Shown: positions 1 through 7,385 of the stretch, in pieces
Layout of the letters: each line of letters opens with the position of its first letter
Numbering within the stretch: the first letter of the stretch is position 1
Source: an uncultured Caryophanales bacterium
Lineage (GTDB): Bacteria; Bacillota_I; Bacilli_A; RFN20; CAG-449
Length of the DNA stretch: 64,000 nucleotides
NCBI GenBank assembly: GCA_945873815.1
Contig: CAMCEE010000001.1
Location: 139,897-203,896 of the forward strand
Reading direction: 5' to 3'
Position numbers and translations under genes: made by a program
Notes under the pieces: model-generated
Databases searched by the model: none
Seen by the model: only the letters and a program-made list of their open reading frames with translations
Told to the model about the DNA's origin: nothing

Positions 1-200
1 CACTAGATATTAATAGATTAGAGGTTCTATTTTATTCATTAAGTAAGATGATAGAGATTCTTGGTTTACAATTCGATTATCCATTAGTTAATGATGAAGA
101 TCGTTTGAATTATGAATTATACATGAAAGCGCGTAATGATAAAGATTTTGAAAAAGCTGATATGTATAGAAAAGAATTAATCGAAAGAAATTTGTTGTAA
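1..200 (+). CDS. cysS: Cysteinyl-tRNA synthetase, C-terminal end (partial)
   Basis: This is the 3' end of a reading frame entering the window, open from base 3 to the TAA at 198-200. The last residues read YMKARNDKDFEKADMYRKEL and then end IERNLL. This is the typical charged helical tail of bacterial CysRS, where an R-x-x-K-D-x-x-x-A-D segment precedes the end. CysRS charges tRNA-Cys in the cytoplasm. The gene order cysS-rlmB-sigH-rpmG-secE-nusG downstream matches Bacillus and supports the call. The final 12 codons and stop lie in a 59-bp segment that is repeated at 804-862. The catalytic domain lies outside the window, so the call rests on the tail and the context. Confidence 0.82.
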   Translation, partial: LDINRLEVLFYSLSKMIEILGLQFDYPLVNDEDRLNYELYMKARNDKDFEKADMYRKELIERNLL

Positions 201-221
201 TACTTTACAAAATAAAGGCGA
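163..221 (+). repeat. 59-bp direct repeat, copy 1 (cysS 3' end)
   Basis: This segment covers the last cysS codons, the stop and about 21 bases beyond it. It is repeated at 804-862 with one mismatch (G versus A, inside TTGTTGTAA versus TTGTTATAA). The two copies bracket 582 bases that hold a decayed ATPase gene. A duplicated gene 3' end is what integration into a gene end leaves behind, as with attL and attR. No integrase is visible here. Confidence 0.9.
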
Positions 222-235
222 GATTATAGTTTGAT

Positions 236-284
236 TTCAGGAAATAATCCTAAAATGAGATGTTAAATTCAAAAACGGGTATAC
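236..284 (+). repeat. Degenerate direct repeat m1
   Basis: This stretch, with core AGGAAATAATCCTAAAATG followed by AAAAACGGGTATA, resembles 761-808, with core AGGAAATATACCTAAAATG followed by AAAACTTGTATAG. By eye about three quarters of positions agree, with small gaps. It lies just inside repeat copy 1, and m2 lies just inside repeat copy 2. In m2 the arms TTTAGG and CCTAAA form a perfect small inverted repeat around seven bases. The role is unknown. Confidence 0.5.
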
Positions 285-449
285 ATAATATTTTTTATTA
301 TGAATACTCTTTTTATTTTTTTAAAAAATATTATTTAGAATTTGATGACGTCAATGGATATAAACTGTAAAAATGCTTTGATAATTGGCCGTGAAACTGA
401 AAAAATATGGTTACGAGGCTATTTATAAGATGGTTGGAGGTCCGTTAAT

Positions 450-705
450 ATGATTGAAAGAAAGAATGAAATTGAAATTCTAAATAAATTGTATGATAGT
501 AAGAAGTCTCAATTTGTTGCAGTATATGGTAGGAAAAGAATAGGTAAAACATATTTGATAAATGAAGTTTTTAATGAGAGAATAACATTCAAACATGCTG
601 GACTATCATCAGTTGAATCTAACGGAAAGAAAAGCTTTTTTAAAAAAACAACTAATGCATTTTTATAATTCTTTACTATTATCAGGAATGAAAAAAGTAA
701 AATAA
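450..705 (+). pseudogene. Decayed AAA-type ATPase (ATPase_2/DUF234-like) N-terminus, frameshifted and truncated
   Basis: An ATG at 450 follows a good GGAGG site and opens 72 codons with a P-loop, GRKRIGKTYL, near residues 27-36. The start MIERKNEIEILNKLY and the phrase FVAVYGRKRIGKT are typical of the archaeal-type ATPase_2 family, whose members are usually several hundred residues long. After the A7 run at 642-648 the homologous reading continues in another frame (QLMHFYNSLLLSGMKK) to a TAA at 703-705. The gene therefore carries a homopolymer frameshift and then loses the rest of the protein. It lies between the two copies of the cysS-end repeat. It is probably not functional. Confidence 0.7.
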
Positions 706-803
706 TGTAGAGAAATATAATCCGCCTATTGAAAGTATAACAAATAATGATAAAACCTGACTTTAGGAAATATACCTAAAATGGTATGTAAAATCCTAAA
801 ACT

Positions 804-862
804 TGTATAGAAAAGAATTAATCGAAAGAAATTTGTTATAATACTTTACAAAATAAAGGCGA
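804..862 (+). repeat. 59-bp direct repeat, copy 2 (duplicated cysS tail)
   Basis: This second copy of the 163-221 segment still reads as the last cysS codons plus a TAA stop, but it is preceded by unrelated DNA. It lies about 85 bases upstream of rlmB. The near identity of the copies (58 of 59) suggests a recent event, or that the repeat is maintained. Confidence 0.9.
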
Positions 863-948
863 TATTTTATATTTAAAATATACAAAATACCGCACTTTTT
901 AGTAGAAAACTAATATTTAAGACCAAATCGAGATAGGAGCGAGATAAA

Positions 949-1677
949 ATGAGAAATTACATTTTTGGAAAGAATACTATAGCCAATGCTTTAGCACATA
1001 ATGAGTCAATATGTGAAGTATATTTAACACCTTCTTTTAAAGATGAACGCATTTCTTCTTTATTGAGAAAGTCGAAAGTTAAATCATATGTTAAATCAAT
1101 ACGTGAAGTAGAGGAGATGGTAGGAAAAGTTAATCATCAAGGAGTTGTTGCACTCATTGAAGAATATAAATATGTTCCTATAGAAGATATGATTAAGAAA
1201 GTCGAAGGGAAGAAGGATGCATTATTTGTTATGCTCGATGGAATTGAAGATCCACATAATTTAGGAGCCATATTAAGAAGTGTTGATGCTTTTGGTGCGG
1301 ATGGAGTGATAATTGGAGCCAATCGTGCAGCTAAACTAAACGCTACAGTGGCGAAGGTTTCAACTGGTGCGATTGAATATGTTGATGTAGCGATGGTTAC
1401 TAATCTAACTCAAACGATAAATAAATTGAAAGAGGAAGGGTTTTGGGTTGTCTCAAGCGATGGTAGCGCAACAAAGGATTACCGTGAGATTGACTATAAT
1501 ATGAGAACCTTATTAGTTATTGGTTCTGAGGGCTTTGGCATATCGAAATTAGTTTTGAAGAATTCTGATTTTATTACTAAGATTCCAATGGTAGGGCATG
1601 TTAATTCACTTAATGCATCCGTTGCTTGTGCTTTATATCTTGCAACGATATATGCATATCGTAATCCGCTTAAATAA
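949..1677 (+). CDS. rlmB: 23S rRNA (guanosine-2'-O-)-methyltransferase RlmB/TrmH family
   Basis: This is a SpoU/TrmH-family (SPOUT) methyltransferase expected to 2'-O-methylate a guanosine in 23S rRNA. The N-terminal substrate-binding part opens NYIFGKNTIANAL. The three family motifs follow: LDGIEDPHNLGAILRS near residues 97-112, VIGSEGFGIS near 190-199, and IPMVGHVNSLNASVA near 210-224. The length of 242 residues is normal for the family. The ATG has a GGAG site (AGGAGCGAG). It lies two bases upstream of the sigma factor gene, and the order matches Bacillus yacO-sigH, although no mrnC homologue lies between cysS and this gene. Confidence 0.93.
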   Translation: MRNYIFGKNTIANALAHNESICEVYLTPSFKDERISSLLRKSKVKSYVKSIREVEEMVGKVNHQGVVALIEEYKYVPIEDMIKKVEGKKDALFVMLDGIEDPHNLGAILRSVDAFGADGVIIGANRAAKLNATVAKVSTGAIEYVDVAMVTNLTQTINKLKEEGFWVVSSDGSATKDYREIDYNMRTLLVIGSEGFGISKLVLKNSDFITKIPMVGHVNSLNASVACALYLATIYAYRNPLK

Positions 1678-1679
1678 GT

Positions 1680-2249
1680 ATGGGAATAACGGACGAAGAA
1701 TTAATTTATAATATATATTTAGGAAATGGAGAGGCTATGAGGCTTCTCTATTTTCGTTTTGAGAAAAAATTAAGAAAAATTCTATTAAATTATGAGTATC
1801 CACTCAAAAAGAATGGATTCCAAAAAGATGATTATGGAGCGCTTATCTGGGAAAGCGTAGGGAAAGCCTTAAGAAAGTATAATCTCAAGCAAGGATCGTT
1901 CTATTCATATTGTTCTATTGTTTTAAAGATGGATATTATTGATATCTTAAGAAAGAAAACTTTTGAGCAATACAATACTAAAATTGATCATTTGCAATAC
2001 GATGATGTCGATTTTGATATATGTGAATCTTTTGAAGATAGTGGGGCACCTGTTGAAATGAAATACGATATAAATGATATGATTGAAATGATTAAAGGAA
2101 TAGGAGATGAATCTTATTTGATAATGGATTTATTATTTAAAGGATATTCCTACAAAGAGATATCATCTATCTTAAATATCAGTGAAAAGAAGATCAGCAA
2201 TATGGTTTATTATATTAGAAAGAAAATTAAAATTTTATATGAAAAATAA
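1680..2249 (+). CDS. sigH: Sigma-70 family factor, SigH-like
   Basis: This is a 189-residue alternative sigma factor. Region 2 occupies roughly residues 1-90 and includes a recognisable core-binding and -10-reading stretch, RKYNLKQGSFYSYCSIVLK. Region 4 forms the end, with a helix-turn-helix around GYSYKEISSILNISEKKISN. Region 3 is missing, as in SigH and ComX types. It starts two bases after rlmB and sits upstream of rpmG-secE-nusG, exactly where Bacillus keeps sigH (Spo0H). In Bacillus SigH starts competence and sporulation entry. Which regulon exists here is unknown, but a GerQ-like gene occurs at 35.3-35.7 kb. The SigH assignment rests mainly on position. Confidence 0.8.
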   Translation: MGITDEELIYNIYLGNGEAMRLLYFRFEKKLRKILLNYEYPLKKNGFQKDDYGALIWESVGKALRKYNLKQGSFYSYCSIVLKMDIIDILRKKTFEQYNTKIDHLQYDDVDFDICESFEDSGAPVEMKYDINDMIEMIKGIGDESYLIMDLLFKGYSYKEISSILNISEKKISNMVYYIRKKIKILYEK

Positions 2250-2390
2250 CATAAATGGATAATAAAAATATTTAATTCATCATACTAACCAAGATGATAT
2301 TTATAGATATGAATCTATGTTTTTGATGATTATTTTTTATATGAAAATCAAAGAATATCGGATTTAATTTGTCGTTTTAATTTTTTTATC

Positions 2391-2419
2391 TTGATACCAA
2401 AAAAATTGTGTGGTATCAT
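2391..2419 (+). promoter_or_regulatory. Sigma-A-type promoter for rpmG-secE-nusG
   Basis: TTGATA (2391-2396) and TATCAT (2414-2419) are separated by 17 bases, about 38 bases upstream of the rpmG start. An inverted repeat, GATACCA and TGGTATC (2393-2399 and 2411-2417), spans the spacer and overlaps both hexamers. It could be an operator or chance. Confidence 0.55.
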
Positions 2420-2456
2420 TCTAATGCAAACTTAGAAAATTAGGATGGTGATTTAG

Positions 2457-2606
2457 ATGAGAGAAAAGGTAATTTTAATATGCTCAAAATGCTTGTCTAG
2501 AAACTATACAACTACTAAAAAGAAGGATGCAGTTTCTACAAGATTAGAAATAAAAAAATATTGTCCAAAATGCAATGCTTCGACATTACATAAGGAATCC
2601 AAATAG
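2457..2606 (+). CDS. rpmG: 50S ribosomal protein L33
   Basis: This short gene encodes 49 residues starting [12 protein letters not shown] and ending [10 protein letters not shown]. It is bL33 of the large subunit. Two CxxC pairs (CSKC near residues 9-12 and CPKC near 36-39) mark the zinc-binding (C+) version. It begins at the ATG at 2457 with a GGATGG-type site upstream, and it lies directly before secE, as in Bacillus. The length is normal for bL33. Confidence 0.92.
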   Translation: MREKVILICSKCLSRNYTTTKKKDAVSTRLEIKKYCPKCNASTLHKESK

Positions 2607-2615
2607 GAGGAGAAT

Positions 2616-2864
2616 ATGAGCAAAATTTCAAGATATTTTCGCGGAGTTGCTGAACAAGCAAAAATGGTTAGATGGCCAAAGAGAAAAGAATTGTTACGCG
2701 CTGTTGGAATCGTATTAATCGTTGTTTCCGTTGCTGCTATCGCATTAACATTAAGCGATGGTATTGTTGGTGGATTATTAAAAGCTTTAGATAATCAATT
2801 TGCAAGTAGTAGTAGTTCGGAGAGTACTGCTGGCTTAGTTGATGCGTTTACTACATTGTTATAG
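2616..2864 (+). CDS. secE: Preprotein translocase subunit SecE
   Basis: This 82-residue single-span protein clamps the SecY channel. The amphipathic cytoplasmic helix ends in the family motif VRWPKRKEL (about residues 18-26). A transmembrane segment follows (about 29-48, VGIVLIVVSVAAIAL). After the membrane span there is a serine-rich tail (SSSSSES) that is longer than usual for minimal Gram-positive SecE. It is spaced 13 bases from nusG with an AGGAGG site in between, consistent with cotranscription. Confidence 0.93.
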   Translation: MSKISRYFRGVAEQAKMVRWPKRKELLRAVGIVLIVVSVAAIALTLSDGIVGGLLKALDNQFASSSSSESTAGLVDAFTTLL

Positions 2865-2877
2865 GAGGTAAGAGGCA

Positions 2878-3441
2878 ATGGAAGAAAAAGAAAATTATGG
2901 TGAAAAACAATGGTATGTTGTTAACACTTACTCAGGACATGAAAACAAGGTTAAAGATAACTTATTAAAACGTATTGAGACTCAAGATTTAACAGATTAT
3001 ATTTTTAGAGTTATTGTCGCAGAACAAGAAGTTCCTGTTTTAAATAAAGAAGGTCTCCCTTCAGGAAAAGTTAAGATGAAGAACTTATTCCCTGGTTATA
3101 TTTTTGTTGAAATGATTATGACTGATGAAGCATGGTATATTGTTAGAAATACTCCAGGAGTCACTGGTTTCGTTGGCTCATCAGGTGGACGTGCTAAACC
3201 TTTCCCTGTAACTAGAGAACAAATTGAACCAGTCTTAAAGAGAATGGGCGAAGTTGATGAAGATATGTTCTCAAATTATGCTCCTGGTGATTTAGTAAGA
3301 ATTCTTTCTGGTTCATTTGAAGGAACAGAAGGAAATGTTGAATCAGTTGATAAAGAAGCAGGTGAAGTTACAGTTTCTATCGTCTTCTTTGGTAGACCTC
3401 AAAATATTGCATTCAAATATTCTGAAGTTGAAAAAGTTTAA
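2878..3441 (+). CDS. nusG: Transcription termination/antitermination factor NusG
   Basis: This is NusG, which binds RNA polymerase and affects pausing and termination. The NGN domain opens WYVVNTYSGHENKVK and contains NLFPGYIFVEM near residues 75-85 and NTPGVTGFVG near 96-105. The C-terminal KOW domain contains GDLVRILSGSFEG near 139-151. The 187-residue length is normal. The stop overlaps the stop of the converging yihY gene by four bases, and the terminator serving nusG lies inside that gene. Confidence 0.95.
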   Translation: MEEKENYGEKQWYVVNTYSGHENKVKDNLLKRIETQDLTDYIFRVIVAEQEVPVLNKEGLPSGKVKMKNLFPGYIFVEMIMTDEAWYIVRNTPGVTGFVGSSGGRAKPFPVTREQIEPVLKRMGEVDEDMFSNYAPGDLVRILSGSFEGTEGNVESVDKEAGEVTVSIVFFGRPQNIAFKYSEVEKV

Positions 3442-4277
3442 TGTTTTCTATTAGTGGTATGTAATTCGTACCACTTTTTGTTTGCTTCCACACCTAATAA
3501 TAGGGCATATGAAATAAAATAAACGATGAGAATGAATAAAAATAAATTCGATAATGGGCCGAAATATGATAACGTTTTTGATATTTTTGTAAGATAAAAA
3601 CTATATGCTGTTGTACCAATAGTGATTAGAGATGAAGATATAAATGAACCTAGAATTATCGGCCTTTTATTATGATTTGATAGTTGTGAGATACTATAGA
3701 TGAAAGAGATGAAAACATTTAAAAAAATGAAGGTGATTAATGATAAGAATACCTCTAATAGAATGATGTTAAATGAATTAAAAAATTTCGTTATGGCTAA
3801 TAAAAAAAGAATGAAAAATGCAACTAATATTTCTAGAATTAAGCTTAATATGACAAAGATTATTCGTCGTTTTAATGAGAAATTTAATGGAAGAGAAATA
3901 TCACTTATTCGAATGTATGCATATGAGAAAAAGTATAAACCTTTACTCGAGAGATATGCGATAGTTGAAAGCGTGATTATAAATGGAATTTTTTCGCTTA
4001 ATGGGGGATTCGAAAAGAATAATTTGAAACTATCGTAGAGCTCTTTACTGAGTAGTGAATCTAATGATAATCTATCGAAAAAATAGAAGATATCATAATT
4101 AAAAAAGCTCAATATCATGGCGATTATTGTAAGAACTGGGATAATTGAAAGAAGTAAAAAGAAAGATAGGGAAGATGGAGAGAATTTAACATTTCCTTCT
4201 AGCGTAAAGAATTCTTTTAAATGTGAAACAACGTTTTTTAGCGTTTTATTTGACTTTAGTTTAGTAATTTTCTTCAT
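3438..4277 (-). CDS. YihY/BrkB family inner membrane protein
   Basis: This 279-residue polytopic membrane protein is of the YihY/BrkB family, formerly called ribonuclease BN, whose activity is not established. About six hydrophobic spans are visible. Family-typical features include the opening EFFTLEGNVKFSPSSLSFFLLLSIIP segment in parts, SSKGLYFFSYAY near residue 110, and TIGTTAYSFYL and YFGPLSNLFLFILIVYF near the C-terminus. It runs opposite to its neighbours and splits nusG from rplK, which are usually contiguous. It converges on nusG with a four-base overlap and diverges from rplK. It may have been inserted into the conserved block. Confidence 0.8.
   Translation of the reverse strand: MKKITKLKSNKTLKNVVSHLKEFFTLEGNVKFSPSSLSFFLLLSIIPVLTIIAMILSFFNYDIFYFFDRLSLDSLLSKELYDSFKLFFSNPPLSEKIPFIITLSTIAYLSSKGLYFFSYAYIRISDISLPLNFSLKRRIIFVILSLILEILVAFFILFLLAITKFFNSFNIILLEVFLSLITFIFLNVFISFIYSISQLSNHNKRPIILGSFISSSLITIGTTAYSFYLTKISKTLSYFGPLSNLFLFILIVYFISYALLLGVEANKKWYELHTTNRKH
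3453..3479 (+). terminator. Intrinsic terminator for nusG
   Basis: Arms AGTGGTA (3453-3459) and TACCACT (3469-3475) are followed by TTTTT. The hairpin lies inside the 3' coding end of the convergent yihY-like gene. Confidence 0.8.
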
Positions 4278-4334
4278 TTCTGTGGTGCCTTATATCATAG
4301 ATATAAATAAAAAATTATTTTTTTTAAAAAAATG

Positions 4335-4366
4335 TTGAGATTTTGACGTTATTAGTATATACTAAT
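4335..4366 (+). promoter_or_regulatory. Promoter for rplK with a perfect palindrome over the -10
   Basis: TTGAGA (4335-4340) and TATACT (4358-4363) are 17 bases apart. The 16-bp perfect palindrome ATTAGTATATACTAAT (4351-4366) covers the -10. A palindromic -10 could serve both directions, or bind a repressor between the divergent yihY and rplK genes. Confidence 0.55.
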
Positions 4367-4371
4367 TCAGC

Positions 4372-4470
4372 ATGGCTTATTCATGGAGTAAGAAAAGGCC
4401 ATTCGAATTACGTCGTGGAAGGATATATTCTATCCGTCAACCACGCACGGACAAAAAAACTATAGGAGGT
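4372..4470 (+). promoter_or_regulatory. Structured leader of the rplKA mRNA
   Basis: The roughly 105-base leader contains GTGG-AAGGATA and TATCC-CCAC arms (about 4414-4444) and short flanking repeats. Leaders here usually bind L1 and repress rplKA translation. The match to an L1 target is an inference from position and structure, not a recognised motif. Confidence 0.4.
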
Positions 4471-4477
4471 ATGTCAC

Positions 4478-4891
4478 GTGAGTAAGAAAATCGCAAAAGT
4501 TGTAAAACTTGAAATCCCTGGTGGACAAGCAAAACCAGGACCAAAACTTGCATCAGCAGGTATCATGATGCCAAAATTCTGTACAGACTTCAATGCTAAA
4601 ACAGCAGATAGACAAGGCGTTACAGTTCCAGTCATCATCACAGCTTATGAAGACAAATCATTCGATTATGTCATCAAAACAACACCAGTTGCAGAATTAT
4701 TATTCAAAGAAGCAGGTGTTAAGAAAGGTTCAAGCAATGCAAAAACAACAATTGTTGGCACAATTACAGATGCACAATTGACAAAGATTGCTGAATACAA
4801 AATGCCAGATTTAAATTGCTACGACGTCGAAGCAGCAAAAAAGATTGTTGCTGGTACAGCTCGCAACTTAGGCATTGCAATTAAAGACTAG
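4478..4891 (+). CDS. rplK: 50S ribosomal protein L11
   Basis: This is uL11 (137 residues) at the GTPase-associated centre. The N-terminal domain has VVKLEIPGGQAKPGPKLASAG, here broken as VKLEIPGGQ and KPGPKLASAG. The C-terminal rRNA-binding domain ends RNLGIAIKD. The start is GTG at 4478, with a strong AGGAGG site nine bases upstream. L11 is followed 43 bases later by rplA. Confidence 0.96.
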   Translation: MSKKIAKVVKLEIPGGQAKPGPKLASAGIMMPKFCTDFNAKTADRQGVTVPVIITAYEDKSFDYVIKTTPVAELLFKEAGVKKGSSNAKTTIVGTITDAQLTKIAEYKMPDLNCYDVEAAKKIVAGTARNLGIAIKD

Positions 4892-4934
4892 TTAGTGGAA
4901 GGGAAATCCCGTTAGGACCACAAGGAGGAAAATT

Positions 4935-5618
4935 ATGAAGAAAGGTAAAAAGTATCAAGCAGTAGCAGCTAAAGTTGATTCAACAAAGCTCTACACAGTC
5001 GAAGAAGCTTGTGCACTAGTTAAAGAAACATCAACTGTTAAATTTGATGCAACTGTTGACGTTTCATTCCGCTTAAACATTGATCCAAAACACGCTGATC
5101 AACAATTAAGAGGTACAGTCGTTCTCCCACACGGAAACGGTAAAACAAAGAAAATCTTAGCTATCACTCATAAACATGACGAAGCAAAAGCAGCAGGTGC
5201 TGACTACGTCGGTGATAAGGATATGCTTGAAAAGATTCAAAAAGAAAACTGGTTCGATTTTGATGTCATCGTCGCTACTCCAGACATGATGGGCGAATTA
5301 GGTAAAATGGGTCGTATCTTAGGACCTAAAGGCTTAATGCCAAACCCTAAAACTGGAACAGTTACAATGAATATCGGACAAGCTATCAATGAAATTAAAG
5401 CTGGTAAGGTTGAATACCGTACAGACAAAGATGGTAACATCCATGTATCAATCGCTCGTGTTTCATTCGATACAGACAAGATTGTTGATAACTTAAAAAC
5501 AGTCATTGACACAATGTTAAGAGTTAAACCAGCATCTGTCAAAGGCCAATATGTAAAGAATTGTGTTATCCATACGACAATGGGTCCATCAATCAAAGTT
5601 ACATTCAACGGTCGTTAA
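4935..5618 (+). CDS. rplA: 50S ribosomal protein L1
   Basis: This is uL1 (227 residues) of the L1 stalk and the probable translational repressor of the rplKA mRNA. Clear family signatures are [13 protein letters not shown] near residues 55-67, [17 protein letters not shown] near 127-143, and [14 protein letters not shown] near 188-201. It has an AGGAGG site and lies in an operon with rplK. Confidence 0.96.
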   Translation: MKKGKKYQAVAAKVDSTKLYTVEEACALVKETSTVKFDATVDVSFRLNIDPKHADQQLRGTVVLPHGNGKTKKILAITHKHDEAKAAGADYVGDKDMLEKIQKENWFDFDVIVATPDMMGELGKMGRILGPKGLMPNPKTGTVTMNIGQAINEIKAGKVEYRTDKDGNIHVSIARVSFDTDKIVDNLKTVIDTMLRVKPASVKGQYVKNCVIHTTMGPSIKVTFNGR

Positions 5619-5635
5619 TTAATTTTAAAGCTCCA

Positions 5636-5765
5636 ATATACCATAGACAGCAACGGTCAAGGGACTTAATAATGTTGCCGAGGTAACTATTTCACATAAA
5701 TTTTAAGTAAAACGTGATAGGAAAACTCTGTATATTGTTGCCTATACAAAACTAACAAACAACAA
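5636..5765 (+). promoter_or_regulatory. L10 (rplJL) ribosomal protein leader
   Basis: The leader contains ACCATAGACAGCAACGG and, after a loop, AATGTTGCCGAGGTAAC. This matches the conserved L10 leader pattern of Gram-positive rplJL mRNAs: AGACAGCA paired with TGTTGCCGAGGT around an internal kink-turn-like loop. The L10-(L12) complex binds this structure to repress its own synthesis. The strand CAGCAAC pairs with GTTGCCG. Confidence 0.85.
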
Positions 5766-5783
5766 GAAAAGGAGGTGCCAAAA

Positions 5784-6269
5784 ATGAATCAAAATGTTTT
5801 AGAACAAAAGAAAGCTGTAGTCGAAGAATTAACAAATATTCTTAAAAATTCAGGTTCAGTCATCGTTGCTGAATACCGTGGATTAACAGTTGCAGAAATC
5901 TCTGCAGTTAAAAGAGAATTATTACAAAATAATGCTAAATTATGCGTTTATAAAAACACATTAGTCGACAGAGCAGCAGATGCTACTGGTTATACAGATT
6001 TAAAACAATTCTTGGAAGGACCAAATGCATTAATTAGCTCAGAAGATTCAGTCAGTGGCGCAAAAATCGTAGCTAATTTCGCTAAGAAATACGAAAACCT
6101 CGTAATCAAAGGCGCATTAGTTGACGGTAAAGTCATCGGTAAGGATGAAGTAATTGCTTTATCAAAGTTACCAAACAAGGAAGGCATGATCTCAATGTTA
6201 CTTTCTGTATTACAAGCTCCAGTCAGAGGATTTGCATGTGCTCTCAAGGCTGTTGCTGACAAACAATAA
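5784..6269 (+). CDS. rplJ: 50S ribosomal protein L10
   Basis: This is uL10, the base of the L12 stalk. The ATG at 5784 was chosen because GGAGG (5771-5775) lies eight bases upstream, while the GTG at 5775 falls inside that site. Family motifs include SVIVAEYRGLTVAE near residues 27-40 and LLQNNAKLCVYKNTL near 50-64. The C-terminal helix (VLQAPVRGFACALKAVA) binds L12 dimers. It is 161 residues long and in an operon with rplL. Confidence 0.95.
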   Translation: MNQNVLEQKKAVVEELTNILKNSGSVIVAEYRGLTVAEISAVKRELLQNNAKLCVYKNTLVDRAADATGYTDLKQFLEGPNALISSEDSVSGAKIVANFAKKYENLVIKGALVDGKVIGKDEVIALSKLPNKEGMISMLLSVLQAPVRGFACALKAVADKQ

Positions 6270-6297
6270 CCATTAATCACATAGGAGGAAACTTAAA

Positions 6298-6672
6298 ATG
6301 GCAAAATTAACAAATGAAGAAATTATCGCTTCAATTAAAGAAATGACAGTATTAGAATTAAACGATTTAGTAAAAGCAATCGAAAATGAATTCGGTGTTA
6401 CAGCAGCAGCTCCAGTTGCAGTTGCAGCAGCTCCAGCTGAAGAAGAAGCAGCAAAAGGACCATCAGAAGTTAGCTTAATCTTAAAGAGCTTCGGTGCTTC
6501 AAAAGTTGCAGTTATCAAAGCTGTTCAAACAATCACAGGCTTAGGCTTAATCGATGCTAAGAAATTAGTTGATGCTTGCCCAGCAACAATTAAGGAACAC
6601 ATTTCACCAGTCGAAGCTGAAGAACACAAGAAAGCATTAGTTGCAGCTGGTGCAGAAGTTGAAGTTAAGTAA
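6298..6672 (+). CDS. rplL: 50S ribosomal protein L7/L12
   Basis: This is bL12, the flexible stalk protein that recruits translation GTPases. The N-terminal dimerisation part is followed by an alanine-rich hinge ([17 protein letters not shown], about residues 36-52). The C-terminal factor-binding domain contains [20 protein letters not shown]. The 124-residue length is normal. The hinge is slightly alanine-expanded. Confidence 0.96.
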   Translation: MAKLTNEEIIASIKEMTVLELNDLVKAIENEFGVTAAAPVAVAAAPAEEEAAKGPSEVSLILKSFGASKVAVIKAVQTITGLGLIDAKKLVDACPATIKEHISPVEAEEHKKALVAAGAEVEVK

Positions 6673-6700
6673 TTAATTTTTTCTTCAAAATAATTTTATA

Positions 6701-6729
6701 ACCTACCCTATATTTATAGGGTGGGTTTT
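6701..6729 (+). terminator. Attenuator/terminator between rplL and ybxB
   Basis: A twelve-base-pair hairpin (ACCTACCCTATA with TATAGGGTGGGT, one G-T pair) is followed by TTTTG. Partial termination here would give more L12 than polymerase subunits. Confidence 0.6.
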
Positions 6730-6753
6730 GTCGATTTTATGGGGGTGAACAAA

Positions 6754-7368
6754 ATGGACCATTATTTTACAAATAATCCGGATTTAAAGTCGGTTCCTAA
6801 GATGGTGGACGTTTCGTTTAATTCTCATAATTTCAAATTTAAAACCGACATAGGTGTGTTTTGTAAAGATTATCTTGACGAAGGGACAAGAGCTCTTCTT
6901 AAGGTATTGATTACTAAGGATCATACCGGTCGTAATCTTGATGTGGGGTGTGGATACGGTCCTCTTGGAGGAATATTAGCTTTCTTTAACCCCCTATCAG
7001 ATTTTGTACTTATAGATGTTAATGCACGTGCGTGCGCGCTCGCTCGCGAGAATATAAGAATCAATAACATTCAAAATGCGACAGTAATCGAAAGTGATAT
7101 TTACGAGAATGTTGATGGAATGTTTGATAATGTATATATTAACCCTCCGATTAGAGCAGGTAAGAAGATTATCTATAAAATGTTCGCCGATGCAAAAAAC
7201 ATAATAAAACAAAATGGTTCATTATACATTGTGATGAGGAAAAGTCATGGGTCGGAGTCGGCTCAAAAGTATATCGCAAGCATATTTGGAAATTGCGAAT
7301 TGTTGAAAAGAGATAAAGGCTATTATATCTATCAAGCAATAAATAATGAATCAAATAACAAATTATAG
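6754..7368 (+). CDS. ybxB: Class I SAM methyltransferase, RsmC-like (YbxB)
   Basis: This is an RsmC-type methyltransferase of about 204 residues. The SAM-binding motif LDVGCGYGPLGG lies near residues 63-74, and the catalytic NPPIRAG motif near 129-135, typical of N2-guanine or related RNA/DNA methylases. Bacillus keeps ybxB in this spot, between rplL and rpoB. The GTG at 6721 lies inside the terminator stem. The ATG at 6754 has GGGGGTG upstream and was preferred. An unusually GC-rich patch (about 7025-7050, GCGTGCGCGCTCGCTCGCG) stands out in this AT-rich gene. Confidence 0.88.
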   Translation: MDHYFTNNPDLKSVPKMVDVSFNSHNFKFKTDIGVFCKDYLDEGTRALLKVLITKDHTGRNLDVGCGYGPLGGILAFFNPLSDFVLIDVNARACALARENIRINNIQNATVIESDIYENVDGMFDNVYINPPIRAGKKIIYKMFADAKNIIKQNGSLYIVMRKSHGSESAQKYIASIFGNCELLKRDKGYYIYQAINNESNNKL

Positions 7369-7385
7369 AAGGGAGATTTGCATAA

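Noticed and set aside
3700-4038. 112-codon plus-strand frame opposite the yihY-like gene
   Set aside because: It is a shadow of the minus-strand membrane protein: no ribosome-binding site and no recognisable protein features.
7025-7050. GC-rich patch in ybxB as a possible insertion or origin element
   Set aside because: It is in frame and encodes an ordinary Ala/Arg-rich stretch after the Asp of the second SAM motif. No repeat or mobile signature accompanies it.
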